This document shows, one piece after another, positions 1 through 9,046 of a stretch of 64,000 nucleotides of DNA. A program made the translations under genes and the position numbers. The notes beneath the pieces are model-generated. The model searched no databases. It had not been told where the DNA came from and saw nothing but the letters and a program-made list of their open reading frames with translations. Source of the stretch: Candidatus Cloacimonadota bacterium (lineage in GTDB: Bacteria > Muiribacteriota > UBA6191). The stretch covers positions 186,001 to 250,000 of the forward strand of contig JAGSHD010000002.1 of assembly GCA_023954715.1 (NCBI GenBank), read 5' to 3'. How positions within the stretch are numbered: the stretch's first letter is position 1; the number at the start of each line of letters is the position of its first letter.

Positions 1-2239
1 TAGCTACGCCGCTAGCATGTATAATATATATTTTTTGCTGATTTGCATAGTCTGTTAAACCCCCAGCATCTGTTATATACTCACTCAAGCTAGCATCTTT
101 CCTGTATAACTCTGTTATTGGGGAGTATACTTGTCCAGAGACAGATATTTCCGTTGGCTTTAGAGGGATTACAAATTCATCTCCATCTTCTAAAGTAAGA
201 TCAACTGTTGAGCCTTTTAAGCTTTCTATAGTATCAGCATCATTAAATGTCAATAAAATACGACCTGCTATTTCTATGCCATCAAGTTGATCTACTACCG
301 CCTCCACTTGCTTTAGAGATGAAATTTGAGCTTCTTTATCTTCACTTTCTGCTTCGCTGTTCAGCAACTGAGCCTGCATATTGCCAATATTTTCTTTTTC
401 TCGCTTTACAAATCTTTCTTTCATCTCTCGTTGCCTCACCGCAACAGATTTTCTATGAAATCGACTTGCTGGTAAATAGGAGTTTTTTGTCAATCCACCA
501 GCGCGCTTTAAAACATCAATCAAAGTATCTCCCATTTTAAAATGATAGACTCCTGGAAACGGCACCTCTCCAGAGATTGATATTGAACCCTGATTGATTC
601 GTAAGGGATCTTTGAAAACGGTAATTTTATCTCGATTTTTCAATCGCAAGTTATGAAATAATGATCCATCCAAGGCTTTTTTTACATCAAACTTGATGAT
701 TTTCATTCCTTTTTTTGACTCTCGATAAATCTCACCTTTATCCATGTGAGCATCTTTGCTTAGTTTGGCTAAAATTAAAACATCCTTAACTTTTGCATTC
801 CATCGTAATGGGAAGCTTCCGGGTTTTTCTACTTCTCCAGAAATAGATACAATAGGGCTATTTTGAACTTCTGATAAGTGAAAAACTTTTACTTCATCCC
901 CAGCTTTTAGCTTATAATCATAGTTACTCTTTTCTGATAGAGCTTTCACTATCAATTCTCTATTACTGATTACATTTAATCCACTAGCCTCTACAAAGTT
1001 CATCTTGTCTGACTTTATTCGGCTAATTTCTATACGATTAAAAAATGTATCTTTCTTAAAGCCTTGCGCTTTCTCTATCAATGACTTCAAAGTTAATTTA
1101 CTAGTCCATTCATAAGAACCTTCTCTATAGATATTCCCACTTATAAAAACTCTATTTTGAATTTCTTCTAGCCTTGGATGGACTAACAGCACATCGCCAT
1201 CTGCTAAAATTGCTGTGGACTGCTTGGAAAAGTTTAAATCTTTTAGGGAACTTTTCCCATTTTTTCCAAATCTAATTAACTGAAGGGAACTTGTATTAGC
1301 TTCTGCCAGGACTCCGCCGGCATAAGTGACTAAATGACTTAGCTTTTCCCAAGGCTTTAACTCAAAGACACCAACTCTACGAACTTGTCCTAAAACTGCT
1401 ACTGTTTTTTTTGCTATAGGTACATGTAATGACATTCCTGGAGATAACTGCTGGCTCTTTTTAAACTTTCCTGTTAGTAGATAATGATACAAGTCAATTG
1501 AGGCTATAGTTTTATCTCTTTTAATTATCTCAAGAGATCTTAAGCTACCTTCTAAAGTAGGGCCTCCTGCTGCAATCATTAATTGAAGAGGGGTTGACAT
1601 AGCATTTGCCATATACACGCCAGGTGACTTAACCTCCCCTGTTACATAAACAGGAAACTGACGTAGTTTTATAAATTCAAAAGACAGATCCAATGTTTTA
1701 TAATATTTTGACAATTTTTTTAGAAGATGATTTGCCAACTTGTTTTTTTCCACCCCTTTGACAAAAATTTCTCCCGCCAAAGGAAACTTAATCATCCCTA
1801 ATGAGTTAACAGATACCGGAACAATCTCATCTTGCGTTTGGTTCCAAATATGTATGCTGAAACGATCTCCCACATCAATCTTGTAATCGTCCGCCACATT
1901 TACCGACTGCAATGCTATCTTAGACAATTCTAAATTTAACTTTTTGAATAATCTATGTCCAAAATATTCTAACTTGTCAGAATCTACGCCTTTCAAAAAC
2001 TCCGGAGAAATTTTCTTTAAATGTGTGATGCTTGAAAAGGTCCCATAATCTTCTACCACTTCAATTTTCTTTTCAAAACCTTGAGAAGCAGCTGCTTTTT
2101 CTTTTGTTGTCTCTAGCTCTAAAAGCTTTTTGGCTTCGGACTCTTTTTTAAACGATGCAACACCTATTTTATCTTTTATTTCTTCTGGAGCTGCCAATGA
2201 AGCCGTTAAACAAAGCAAAAATAATATTAGTTTTTTCAT
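1..2239 (-). CDS. SLBB-domain polysaccharide export protein (partial, C-terminus beyond window)
   Basis: The minus frame is open from an ATG at 2239 to the window edge, giving about 746 residues; the C-terminus is missing. An SD-like GGAG lies 5 nt before the ATG. It begins with a signal peptide (MKKLILFLLCLTASLA), followed by a polysaccharide-export (Poly_export) type segment with IDVGDRFSIHIW near residue 120. After it comes a series of SLBB (beta-grasp) repeats, each opening like VYVTGEVKSPGVY, VFISGNIYREGSY, SISGEVPFPGVYH or ISVSGQVYSPITE. Proteins of this family form or plug the outer-membrane channel for capsule or exopolysaccharide export (Wza/KpsD relatives). The length and at least five SLBB repeats make it larger than Wza and closer to multi-SLBB KpsD-like proteins. 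The rest of the export operon, if present, would lie to the left. Family assignment is firm; the transported polymer is unknown. Confidence 0.85.
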   Translation of the reverse strand, partial: MKKLILFLLCLTASLAAPEEIKDKIGVASFKKESEAKKLLELETTKEKAAASQGFEKKIEVVEDYGTFSSITHLKKISPEFLKGVDSDKLEYFGHRLFKKLNLELSKIALQSVNVADDYKIDVGDRFSIHIWNQTQDEIVPVSVNSLGMIKFPLAGEIFVKGVEKNKLANHLLKKLSKYYKTLDLSFEFIKLRQFPVYVTGEVKSPGVYMANAMSTPLQLMIAAGGPTLEGSLRSLEIIKRDKTIASIDLYHYLLTGKFKKSQQLSPGMSLHVPIAKKTVAVLGQVRRVGVFELKPWEKLSHLVTYAGGVLAEANTSSLQLIRFGKNGKSSLKDLNFSKQSTAILADGDVLLVHPRLEEIQNRVFISGNIYREGSYEWTSKLTLKSLIEKAQGFKKDTFFNRIEISRIKSDKMNFVEASGLNVISNRELIVKALSEKSNYDYKLKAGDEVKVFHLSEVQNSPIVSISGEVEKPGSFPLRWNAKVKDVLILAKLSKDAHMDKGEIYRESKKGMKIIKFDVKKALDGSLFHNLRLKNRDKITVFKDPLRINQGSISISGEVPFPGVYHFKMGDTLIDVLKRAGGLTKNSYLPASRFHRKSVAVRQREMKERFVKREKENIGNMQAQLLNSEAESEDKEAQISSLKQVEAVVDQLDGIEIAGRILLTFNDADTIESLKGSTVDLTLEDGDEFVIPLKPTEISVSGQVYSPITELYRKDASLSEYITDAGGLTDYANQQKIYIIHASGVA

Positions 2240-2533
2240 AAATTCTCCGAGATCAAAAGCTCTTCTTAGCTCTGCTCTATTTCTATTAAACACTATAAAC
2301 ACAAGCCCTTAATCAAAAGAGTCCTGCGAATACCTTCGGTATATCGTCAATAAGAGTAAGTTACTAAGCAATTCCTCTTAATGTATAATTTCAATTTTCT
2401 AATTAGCATACAAAAAGAAAGACTATCAAGTATTTTTGCAATTCAATCAAGACAGTAAAGAAAAATACTATTCATTTTCACAAAAATAGTACAAACACCC
2501 CAATTGTTTGGCAGCTCACACTTAGGACTAAGA
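2240..2533. other. non-coding region upstream of the SLBB gene
   Basis: This AT-rich stretch lies between the start of the SLBB gene and the tRNA-Arg terminator. It should hold the promoter of the minus-strand SLBB gene, but I see no convincing -35/-10 pair. A small hairpin (ATACC, TTC, GGTAT) lies near 2325-2337. No open frame worth calling. Confidence 0.5.
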
Positions 2534-2574
2534 TAAAAAAAGCCCTCTAATAGCTTTAAAAAACTGTTAGAGGG
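2534..2574 (-). terminator. intrinsic terminator downstream of tRNA-Arg
   Basis: Read on the minus strand, an 11-bp stem (CCCTCTAACAG with CTATTAGAGGG, one wobble pair) with a 10-nt loop is followed by a run of Ts (A-run at 2534-2541 on plus). It begins 10 nt after the tRNA-Arg 3' end. Confidence 0.85.
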
Positions 2575-2583
2575 ATTAAAAGA

Positions 2584-2657
2584 TACTCTCGATAGGACTC
2601 GAACCTACTACCCCCTGTTTAGGAAACAGGTGCTCTATCCAGATGAGCTACGAGAGC
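2584..2657 (-). tRNA. tRNA-Arg (anticodon CCT)
   Basis: On the minus strand the sequence folds as a cloverleaf: acceptor GCTCTCG with CGAGAGT (terminal G-U), a D-arm GCTC/GAGC, an anticodon stem CCTGT/ACAGG with loop TTCCTAA (anticodon CCT), and a T-arm with TTCGAGT. The discriminator base is A at 2584 and CCA is not encoded. It lies 36 nt downstream of the stop codon of the same-strand barrel gene. A small GGAGC-A6-GCTCC hairpin (2667-2682) lies between them, and there is no obvious tRNA promoter, so it may be processed from a read-through transcript. Confidence 0.93.
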
Positions 2658-2693
2658 GAGTACTTTGGAGCAAAAAAGCTCCTGCCACTATTT

Positions 2694-3677
2694 TTAGTTT
2701 GAATAACCATATCTAAAGGTGTAGCCGACTCCCAAATATCCGTATTTTCTATCAAATCTAGAAGCCGATAGTTTATTATATAAAAAAGAATGCTCTCCCA
2801 CAAAATTATTTTTCATATACTTCGCAGATAAAAACCATTCACTTTGCTTGTTTATACCTTGGGTGAATTGTGCGTTGATTTGCTCATTCACATCAATTGG
2901 GTCTGCTACATCTATACTTCTATCCATTAAAGTATAGTGATAATCCATACTCAACATATTTTTAGAGTCCATTTGATAATGTAAAGAGTATCCAAAATCT
3001 CTTTTTCTTGTTTTGTAACTCAGTACATCTAAAATGCTGCTCAACTGAGTAATCGGGATGTTACTTGCCAATTCTGATCTTACACTTCCAAAGGAGTATT
3101 CAACAAATGCACTTCCCATTAATTTTTTACGAAGCTGCTTTGAAGCTACCAACATATAGGTTTTTGCCTGATCCTTTACACCACCAAACTGTAGTTTTGC
3201 ACTTGGATTTAAAACAAAGTTTGCGTTTTGAAAACTTACATTGGTAAAAGTTTTAGATATGCCAGCACCTCGATTTTTTCTATTTCCAACTTGCAAAGAA
3301 ATCAACGGCTTATCAGGACCCATATCTTTCACTACATATTTTACACCGAGATACTCAGATGTAATACCTACATCACCCCTAGTATAAGAGTAATTATTCT
3401 TTTTACGATCGTACAATACTGTAAATAGATCAGAAGCACCAAATTTTAAACTCAGCCCATTCCCTTTCATATTTCCCAATACATCAGGTTGATTAGGGGT
3501 TAGATCACGAATATTTAACAAATCTAACGTAGAGTTCATTTGATAATGAGTTAGGGTACTCTCAAGTTGCCCTTTAGGCATCATAAAAGCAGTGGGATGA
3601 TTTCCAAGTGAATTTAAAAAGGCATAAGAGTTGGAACACAAAACGAAAGATAAGATAAAAAAATATAAAGTTTTCAT
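2694..3677 (-). CDS. predicted outer-membrane beta-barrel protein
   Basis: An exported protein of 327 residues with signal peptide MKTLYFFILSFVLCSNSYA. I chose the ATG at 3677 because it puts the signal peptide at the N-terminus; an upstream in-frame GTG at 3713 adds 12 residues and has no SD. After cleavage, the sequence alternates polar and aromatic/hydrophobic residues in beta-strand fashion, with many Gly/Tyr/Phe. It opens with HPTAFMMPKGQLESTLTHY, reminiscent of the YjbH-type barrels linked to exopolysaccharide secretion, and it ends GYLGVGYTFRYGYSN. Its position next to an SLBB export protein fits a role in the envelope or polysaccharide secretion, but they are separated by a tRNA and a terminator, so this is inference. 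The exact family is not recognised. Confidence 0.7.
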   Translation of the reverse strand: MKTLYFFILSFVLCSNSYAFLNSLGNHPTAFMMPKGQLESTLTHYQMNSTLDLLNIRDLTPNQPDVLGNMKGNGLSLKFGASDLFTVLYDRKKNNYSYTRGDVGITSEYLGVKYVVKDMGPDKPLISLQVGNRKNRGAGISKTFTNVSFQNANFVLNPSAKLQFGGVKDQAKTYMLVASKQLRKKLMGSAFVEYSFGSVRSELASNIPITQLSSILDVLSYKTRKRDFGYSLHYQMDSKNMLSMDYHYTLMDRSIDVADPIDVNEQINAQFTQGINKQSEWFLSAKYMKNNFVGEHSFLYNKLSASRFDRKYGYLGVGYTFRYGYSN

Positions 3678-3783
3678 AGCTACTTTTTCGTCCCTATCAA
3701 ACCTCAAATTCACAAGGACATGTATAGTTTTACATCAAGTTTTTCAAGTCTATACAAAAGTTAGACTAAAAAATGATTTTTTG

Positions 3784-3825
3784 AAAAAAATTGCCCCTTT
3801 AGACGATAATATTTTAAAGGGGCAA
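3784..3825 (-). terminator. intrinsic terminator after the lipoprotein gene
   Basis: On the minus strand, stem TTGCCCCTTTA with TAAAGGGGCAA and a loop of about 13 nt precede a run of seven Ts (A-run 3784-3790). It lies 12 nt past the stop codon of the 3837-5282 gene and separates it from the barrel gene. Confidence 0.85.
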
Positions 3826-3836
3826 TGAAAACTTAT

Positions 3837-5282
3837 TTATTGAATTTGAACTTGATTCACTTTAAATTTATAGAAAAACTGATTGCTCGAATTTAATTTA
3901 AACTTAACATTCTGATCAAAATGAATATCAATATCCAAGGTTTGATTAGAAAAACTAGGAAACGCTACACCCGACGCACCCTCCCCTTTTTTGATAAATT
4001 GATCAATAGGGATTGTTATATAAGAACCACTCGAAGGAAATTTGTCTTCTCCTTGATTTAAAATACCTGTTGAAAAGCTAGAAGTTGGCTCAACACGAGT
4101 TCCGGTAATCTTTGCTGCTGCTGGAAAGATAATTTGGAACACATCTTTTGCATCTAGTTTTGTAGGAGTAATTTCAGCTTCAAAATAATCGTTGCTAGCT
4201 TTTTTTACTAAAAAATAAAGACTGGTATCTAGTTCACTTTTATAGTCTAGGTTTGTCCTAAGAAATCTCATTTCTTTTGGTAGAGATGTTAATACTAAAG
4301 CGGATCCATCAGAAGCAGTTATAAAAGCTGTGTTATCTGATACAGAGTTTATTTTTGCTAAAACATTATCTATATAAACGACCGAAGACAAAACAAAGTT
4401 TTGTTCTACAGCTTTACTTGTAAAGGCACTCGGTTTAAAAGACGCAGAAGAAGTTGATAAAATACTCAAGGATTGAGAAAAGAAACTTGAAAAACCTGCT
4501 GAATTTGTACTCAAGTCACTTGAAACCGTACTTATTTTAGTAAGAACTACACTCTCTTTTTCAAAGATATTCGACCCTGCTGTAATCTGACCATTAAAAC
4601 TCTGAACAAAATTTGAAATCTGATCTGCTCCTGTTCCCGCAGAATCTTTAGCCGCTAATTTTATCATTTCATTAACCAGTTGAAACAAAGGCCCTTCCCC
4701 ATTTGTTTCAAGAACTGTACTTGTATTTCCAAGGTAAGTAGCAGAGTTAATATCCACTACCCCTACAGCCGTTGATTGAAACATCTTAGATACAGCTTGC
4801 CCTGTAATATTACTCAGTTTCAAATTAGGAGATTTATTTTTAGTGTAGGCAATTAAGGTACTCAAAGGGCTTATATTTACTCTTGCTTGAGTTAAGTTCC
4901 CTGTCCCATCAAGCTCCATAGCACCCAAAAATGAGCTATTTGGAGAAATGGCTGGTCCACCATTGCCATTAGTACCACCACTAACTTGAAAGTATAAGGT
5001 ATTGATATTTGTATCCAGGTTAAAACTAAAAGACCCTATTTTCCCACTCGAGTCTGTTGCCAAGCTTTGAATATCTAAAGGGGAGACTATTTTACCTGTA
5101 GCAGCATCTATACTTGTCCCCACTATTACAGATCCACCGATAATTTTATCATCCACCGCCAGTATTTCTGATATAGTAACCGACTTTTTTGGGGTCGGAG
5201 CAACCGTATCTAATCCTGTACCTGTACTTGCACCGCAACCTATAAACGCTATTAATATTAAACTTACAAAAAATAATTTCAT
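3837..5282 (-). CDS. exported lipoprotein of unknown function
   Basis: 481 residues. The start is placed at the ATG at 5282 because it begins a lipoprotein signal (MKLFFVSLILIAFIGCG, lipobox AFIGC); the frame extends 20 codons further upstream to 5342 but without a signal. The mature protein is Ser/Thr/Asn-rich and probably beta-structured. It has early carboxypeptidase-like text (DIQSLATDSSGKIGSFSF), a conserved-looking block LSTLIAYTKNKSP near residue 145 of the kind seen in surface lipoproteins, and a C-terminal beta-rich half. No catalytic motif is visible. It is monocistronic: it has its own terminator, and the divergent gene begins 238 nt away. Surface or periplasmic anchoring is inferred from the lipobox; the function is unknown. 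Confidence 0.7.
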   Translation of the reverse strand: MKLFFVSLILIAFIGCGASTGTGLDTVAPTPKKSVTISEILAVDDKIIGGSVIVGTSIDAATGKIVSPLDIQSLATDSSGKIGSFSFNLDTNINTLYFQVSGGTNGNGGPAISPNSSFLGAMELDGTGNLTQARVNISPLSTLIAYTKNKSPNLKLSNITGQAVSKMFQSTAVGVVDINSATYLGNTSTVLETNGEGPLFQLVNEMIKLAAKDSAGTGADQISNFVQSFNGQITAGSNIFEKESVVLTKISTVSSDLSTNSAGFSSFFSQSLSILSTSSASFKPSAFTSKAVEQNFVLSSVVYIDNVLAKINSVSDNTAFITASDGSALVLTSLPKEMRFLRTNLDYKSELDTSLYFLVKKASNDYFEAEITPTKLDAKDVFQIIFPAAAKITGTRVEPTSSFSTGILNQGEDKFPSSGSYITIPIDQFIKKGEGASGVAFPSFSNQTLDIDIHFDQNVKFKLNSSNQFFYKFKVNQVQIQ

Positions 5283-5519
5283 TTCTAACTCAATCCCTAT
5301 ATTTAAAAATAGACTTAATTTTGAAGCCAACTTATCAAACACAATTAGACTTCAATCTTTCGTCTTATCGATAAAACAGAAAAACAATCTAACGATCTTC
5401 TATCAATAATTCCTGAAACAACATGCAAAATGAAAACCATTCCATCATACTCAATTGAATTTTATATGTTTTGATGGTAATTTTATTTGATCTAAATTTC
5501 ACATCTTAAAAGGAGCTCA

Positions 5520-6353
5520 TTGAAAAGTTTAATCCTATTTTTCGGCAAATGTATCTGTATCCTTCCTAGATCTTGTCACCTATTTATCGGTTCTTTTATT
5601 GGCCAACTGTTTTGGCTTGTTTCAAAAAGACGACGTGTCATAACAATTGATAACATTAAATTGGCTTTCCCGGATCATCCCAATCCAAACAAGATTGCAA
5701 AAGACTGTTATAAACATTATGGAAATCTTTTCTTAGAGCTTTTATTTAACCCCTCTATGGAAAAGCGCTTTGGTAAGTACTTATCTTGGGAAAATGAAGA
5801 GCTAGTTTTAGACAAAGTAAAAAAGAAACAAGGTGTAGTCATGTTGACTGCCCACTTTGGCAATTGGGAGACCTTAGGTACTTTTTCTCAATTTGGCCAC
5901 AACCTGTGGCCTATTTACCAAGAACAATCAAATAAATTCGTGGATGATCTTTTGATCGATTTACGCTCATCAATTGGTGTGAAACTGATCAAAAAAACAG
6001 ATCGTCAAACAATGGTAAACTGTTTAAACAACGGAGAAGTCCTAGGCAATGTGGGAGATCAAGGCAGAGCCATTCCAATCCCATTTTTTGGCCATGAAAC
6101 CAAATTTCCAGCGGGTCCCGTCAAGTTGGCTATAGAAACGAATTCAGCTATAATTTTTACTGTAGGAATAAGAAAAGGTCAACATATTGTACATGAAGTA
6201 ATCGAAGAGATCCCGATAATCCATGGATCTAACAATCAAGAAACGTACTTAAATACAATGAAAGTCTTTGCTCATAAACTAGAAGAACTCGTTTGTAAAT
6301 ATCCTGAACAGTACTTTTGGCTTCATGATATCTGGAGGAGACACAAAAAGTGA
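5520..6353 (+). CDS. lpxL: LpxL/HtrB-family lipid A (lysophospholipid) acyltransferase
   Basis: 277 residues from a TTG start at 5520, preceded by AAAAGGAG with 5-nt spacing. The LpxL/LpxM family transfers secondary acyl chains from acyl-ACP to the Kdo2-lipid A precursor at the inner membrane. The family's catalytic motif is present as H112-F-G-N-W-E117 (TAHFGNWETLG). A nearby block, NVGDQGRAIPIPFFGHETK followed by AGPVKLA, matches the conserved substrate-binding region. The N-terminus carries a membrane-anchoring hydrophobic segment (residues about 18-35). Size is slightly shorter than E. coli LpxL (306). It overlaps waaA by 4 nt (GTGA), and waaA supplies the Kdo acceptor, so lipid A is the likely substrate. 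The exact acyl position cannot be told from sequence, so the symbol is by family only. Confidence 0.82.
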   Translation: MKSLILFFGKCICILPRSCHLFIGSFIGQLFWLVSKRRRVITIDNIKLAFPDHPNPNKIAKDCYKHYGNLFLELLFNPSMEKRFGKYLSWENEELVLDKVKKKQGVVMLTAHFGNWETLGTFSQFGHNLWPIYQEQSNKFVDDLLIDLRSSIGVKLIKKTDRQTMVNCLNNGEVLGNVGDQGRAIPIPFFGHETKFPAGPVKLAIETNSAIIFTVGIRKGQHIVHEVIEEIPIIHGSNNQETYLNTMKVFAHKLEELVCKYPEQYFWLHDIWRRHKK

Positions 6354-7585
6354 TACATAAAATATATAACTTACTTCTTAGCTTAGCCTGGCCACTTCTT
6401 ATCCTTCACTTTTTACGCTCCAAATATATAGTAAAAAAATACAAAAAGAGCTTATCTTGTAGATTGGGTTGGATTTCACTTAAAACTAATCTTAAAAACA
6501 AAAGAATACTAGTTCATGCAGTATCTGTTGGTGAAACTGTTGCATCACAACCTTTTGTAGTTCAATTGAAAAAACGGTTCCCTGACTATTCAATAATTTT
6601 TTCAAATGTAACTGAAACAGGACACCAAAGAGCTCAAGAAATTATCCCAGCAGATGATTTTGTTTTTTTTCCACTAGATTATCAGGACTCTGTATCTCGA
6701 TTTCTGAGAAAAATCAAACCCACAAAAGTATTTATTGTTGAAACTGAAATATGGCCAAACTTCTTAACTGAATGTCAAAAAAACAACATTGAAACTATTT
6801 TTATAAATGGACGAATCTCTCAAAAATCCTATGAACGGTATGGCTTATTTAAGTCCTACTTTTCAACACTAATCAAAGAATCCAAATTTTTTATGCAATC
6901 TGAAATAGACTTAAAAAGGATCATCTCTCTTGGTGCTACTAAAGCCATTAACGTAGGTAACCTAAAATACGATCAGCTTCAAGCCAATCTTGATTCACCC
7001 ATACCAAATCAACTCAAACAAGATTTTCAACATATTGACAAGAAAATTATAATTTTTGGTTCTACACATCAAGTTGAAACTCAAGAAGCACTTAAGCTAA
7101 TCTCAGAGTTTCGCTACAGGGATTACCACTTTGTGATCGCTCCTAGGCATCTAAATTTTTTGAATCAATATATAAAAATGGCCAATGCCCAAAATTTAAG
7201 TTTCAACTTAAAAAGTAAGGGGTTAAACCCAAAAGCAGACTTCACTTTTCTTGATACTTACGGTGAACTTTCATCTATATATTGCCTTTCTGACATAGCT
7301 ATTATTTGTGGTAGTTTCGAAAACATTGGAGGACACTCCATCCTAGAACCCGCAATTTTTCACAATGCCATTTTATATGGCCCTCACATGCAAAACAACA
7401 TTGAGATTTGCCAAACTTTTGAACGAAGCAACGCTGCTTTACGCTGTAGTGATTTTGAAGATCTAAAAACAAAGCTAGAGTTGCTTTTTGGAAACACAAT
7501 GATGCAACAAGAATTAAGTAAAAATGCTTTTTCTACTGTAAAAAGTTTAACAGGTGCTACAAAGCAAATTTTATCATCCCTGTAA
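6350..7585 (+). CDS. waaA: 3-deoxy-D-manno-octulosonic acid (Kdo) transferase
   Basis: 411 residues from a GTG at 6350 that overlaps the preceding stop codon. WaaA (KdtA) is a GT30 enzyme that transfers Kdo from CMP-Kdo to lipid IVA on the inner-membrane face. Family signatures are clear: an N-terminal membrane helix (residues 5-22), LVHAVSVGETVASQPF with the catalytic-base Glu at about residue 62, then VFIVETEIWPNF, FINGRIS, GNLKYDQ and a C-terminal CGSFENIGGHSILEPA that binds the CMP moiety. Length is typical (E. coli 425). Translational coupling with the LpxL-like gene supports a lipid A/inner-core pair. Whether it adds one or more Kdo residues cannot be seen. Confidence 0.93.
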   Translation: MIHKIYNLLLSLAWPLLILHFLRSKYIVKKYKKSLSCRLGWISLKTNLKNKRILVHAVSVGETVASQPFVVQLKKRFPDYSIIFSNVTETGHQRAQEIIPADDFVFFPLDYQDSVSRFLRKIKPTKVFIVETEIWPNFLTECQKNNIETIFINGRISQKSYERYGLFKSYFSTLIKESKFFMQSEIDLKRIISLGATKAINVGNLKYDQLQANLDSPIPNQLKQDFQHIDKKIIIFGSTHQVETQEALKLISEFRYRDYHFVIAPRHLNFLNQYIKMANAQNLSFNLKSKGLNPKADFTFLDTYGELSSIYCLSDIAIICGSFENIGGHSILEPAIFHNAILYGPHMQNNIEICQTFERSNAALRCSDFEDLKTKLELLFGNTMMQQELSKNAFSTVKSLTGATKQILSSL

Positions 7586-7706
7586 TCGAGTTAATATATA
7601 TTAGCGGGAAACATTTTTGAGTAAAACTCGTAGTATTATATGATCTATATATTCAAAATGAAAATTGATCTAAATACCAAAGTCCAAAAAACACTTTGAG
7701 GTTACT

Positions 7707-8879
7707 ATGCAGTTTATTAAATATATCTTAATACTATTGGCTTTATCCAATCATACTTGGAGCTTTGAAAGCCTAAGTAAAGTCAACTATTTTGAAGGGC
7801 TGAACGCCCCGAGCCAGTCAATTCAACAATTACCAAACAAAAGATTATATCAGTCTAATGTGATTACATCTCCTAATGCCTATAATCACTATAATAGACT
7901 CTACTTCAACTCTTATAATTACAGAATGCCAAGCTATCCTTATATCCCATACCAAGGAACAGGGAGCCGGAATCCTGGTTATTTTCAAACCAAAAAACCT
8001 AAAAAAAGTGAAAAGCCACAAACATTTAGTAAACCACGTATACAGCACGTGGATACAAAATCAGATCAATCAGGTAAGGGTGTTATTAAAGGAAGTAAAG
8101 TAAATCCAGGTATGTGGATGCAAATTGCAGGCTTTACCACTCAAATGCCCTCTGTTTCAAAAAATGACCTAGTTGCTTATTACGCCACTAAAAAAGATGA
8201 AACACCAATAAAAATCGTAGATGTAGTACAAAAGAAAATTGATGACTCAACCAAAATAGTAGTCATATATAGTAAAGACGCCGAGAAACCATTTTATACT
8301 AACGACCCACCTAAAGTTGAAAACAAACAAGGTTTATTGTCCATTGCCATATTCCCTGATACTAAACAAGATGTAGTTTTTGTAGATAAAAGTAAGTTAA
8401 GTGCATTAGATAGGGATACCCACGATACTGAATTTTTAGATACAGGTCATATTTCTGAAAAAGCTGGGACTAAGACCCTACAATTACAAGCTTCAAGCTC
8501 AAAAAGCATTAATATATCTCTCTCTAAAGAGCTTGATATTGTTAATAAAACAGCGGATATAGATATTGATCCTGATATTTTTAAAGATATAAATTTTGAG
8601 AGAGAAATCGTCTTTATAACAGGACGAATTTTCACAACGGAAAGAGCAGCTAAGAGAAACTCTAGCGCCAAAATAGTTAAGATAGAGGACAGCACTTCAT
8701 CTAGTAAAACTTCTATGAATATCTATATAGAAGAGTCTGCACAAGGTATTGAGGACTCTATCCAAGAAGTATCAGATGCTGGAGAAAAAACGGATTATTG
8801 GTTTAAAGGCCACTATGTAGTCAGTGAAAAACCTAAAGGTCAATATGAAAGTCGCTTTATTTTAGATCGAAAGGACTAG
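7707..8879 (+). CDS. exported protein of unknown function
   Basis: 390 residues with an ATG at 7707. A signal peptide (MQFIKYILILLALSNHTWS) is followed by a Tyr/Asn/Pro-rich stretch (about residues 45-85, e.g. NSYNYRMPSYPYIPYQG), then a Lys/Ser-rich linker. A beta/alpha domain from about residue 130 has short repeated strand-like segments (IKIVDVVQKKID, TKIVVIYSK, VVFVDKSK, REIVFITGRIF, SAKIVKIED). There is no recognisable catalytic motif. It lies 121 nt after waaA with no terminator seen between them, so it could belong to the same transcript or have its own promoter. I do not recognise the family. Confidence 0.6.
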   Translation: MQFIKYILILLALSNHTWSFESLSKVNYFEGLNAPSQSIQQLPNKRLYQSNVITSPNAYNHYNRLYFNSYNYRMPSYPYIPYQGTGSRNPGYFQTKKPKKSEKPQTFSKPRIQHVDTKSDQSGKGVIKGSKVNPGMWMQIAGFTTQMPSVSKNDLVAYYATKKDETPIKIVDVVQKKIDDSTKIVVIYSKDAEKPFYTNDPPKVENKQGLLSIAIFPDTKQDVVFVDKSKLSALDRDTHDTEFLDTGHISEKAGTKTLQLQASSSKSINISLSKELDIVNKTADIDIDPDIFKDINFEREIVFITGRIFTTERAAKRNSSAKIVKIEDSTSSSKTSMNIYIEESAQGIEDSIQEVSDAGEKTDYWFKGHYVVSEKPKGQYESRFILDRKD

Positions 8880-8999
8880 TAAATTACTTAACTGTTTGAG
8901 CCTGTAGTGTTGTTGAATATAACTATTCAGCTATTATTTTTCAATTTGTTCACAAAGGTTGATACCGTCTAGGTACATCAATAAAGCAAAAGCTGAGAA

Positions 9000-9039
9000 G
9001 CACCTCTCCTTTTAACTGAGAGACCGCCTGAATAATTAC
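9000..9039 (-). repeat. 40-nt intergenic repeat, copy A
   Basis: This 40-nt segment aligns without gaps to 52100-52139 with 32 identical positions. The shared core is GAATAATTAC preceded by a C+T-rich and then AGAGA-type stretch, as read on plus. It starts 7 nt beyond the stop codon of the minus-strand gene 9047-11158, so it would lie in that gene's 3' untranslated RNA. In this copy CTCTC/GAGAG can pair across 9 nt. Function unknown. Confidence 0.5.
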
Positions 9040-9046
9040 TCTTGAA

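Noticed and set aside
247..540. Plus-strand open frame inside the left-edge region
   Set aside because: It is antisense to the SLBB export gene, which has clear domain text throughout; codon use and composition do not support a gene here.
2584..5342. tRNA-Arg as an integration site for a mobile island
   Set aside because: There is no integrase, direct repeat of the tRNA 3' end or composition shift nearby; the neighbours look like ordinary envelope genes.
7588..7630. CGAGTT...AACTCG inverted repeat after waaA as a terminator
   Set aside because: The loop is about 30 nt and no T-run follows; it does not meet the usual pattern.
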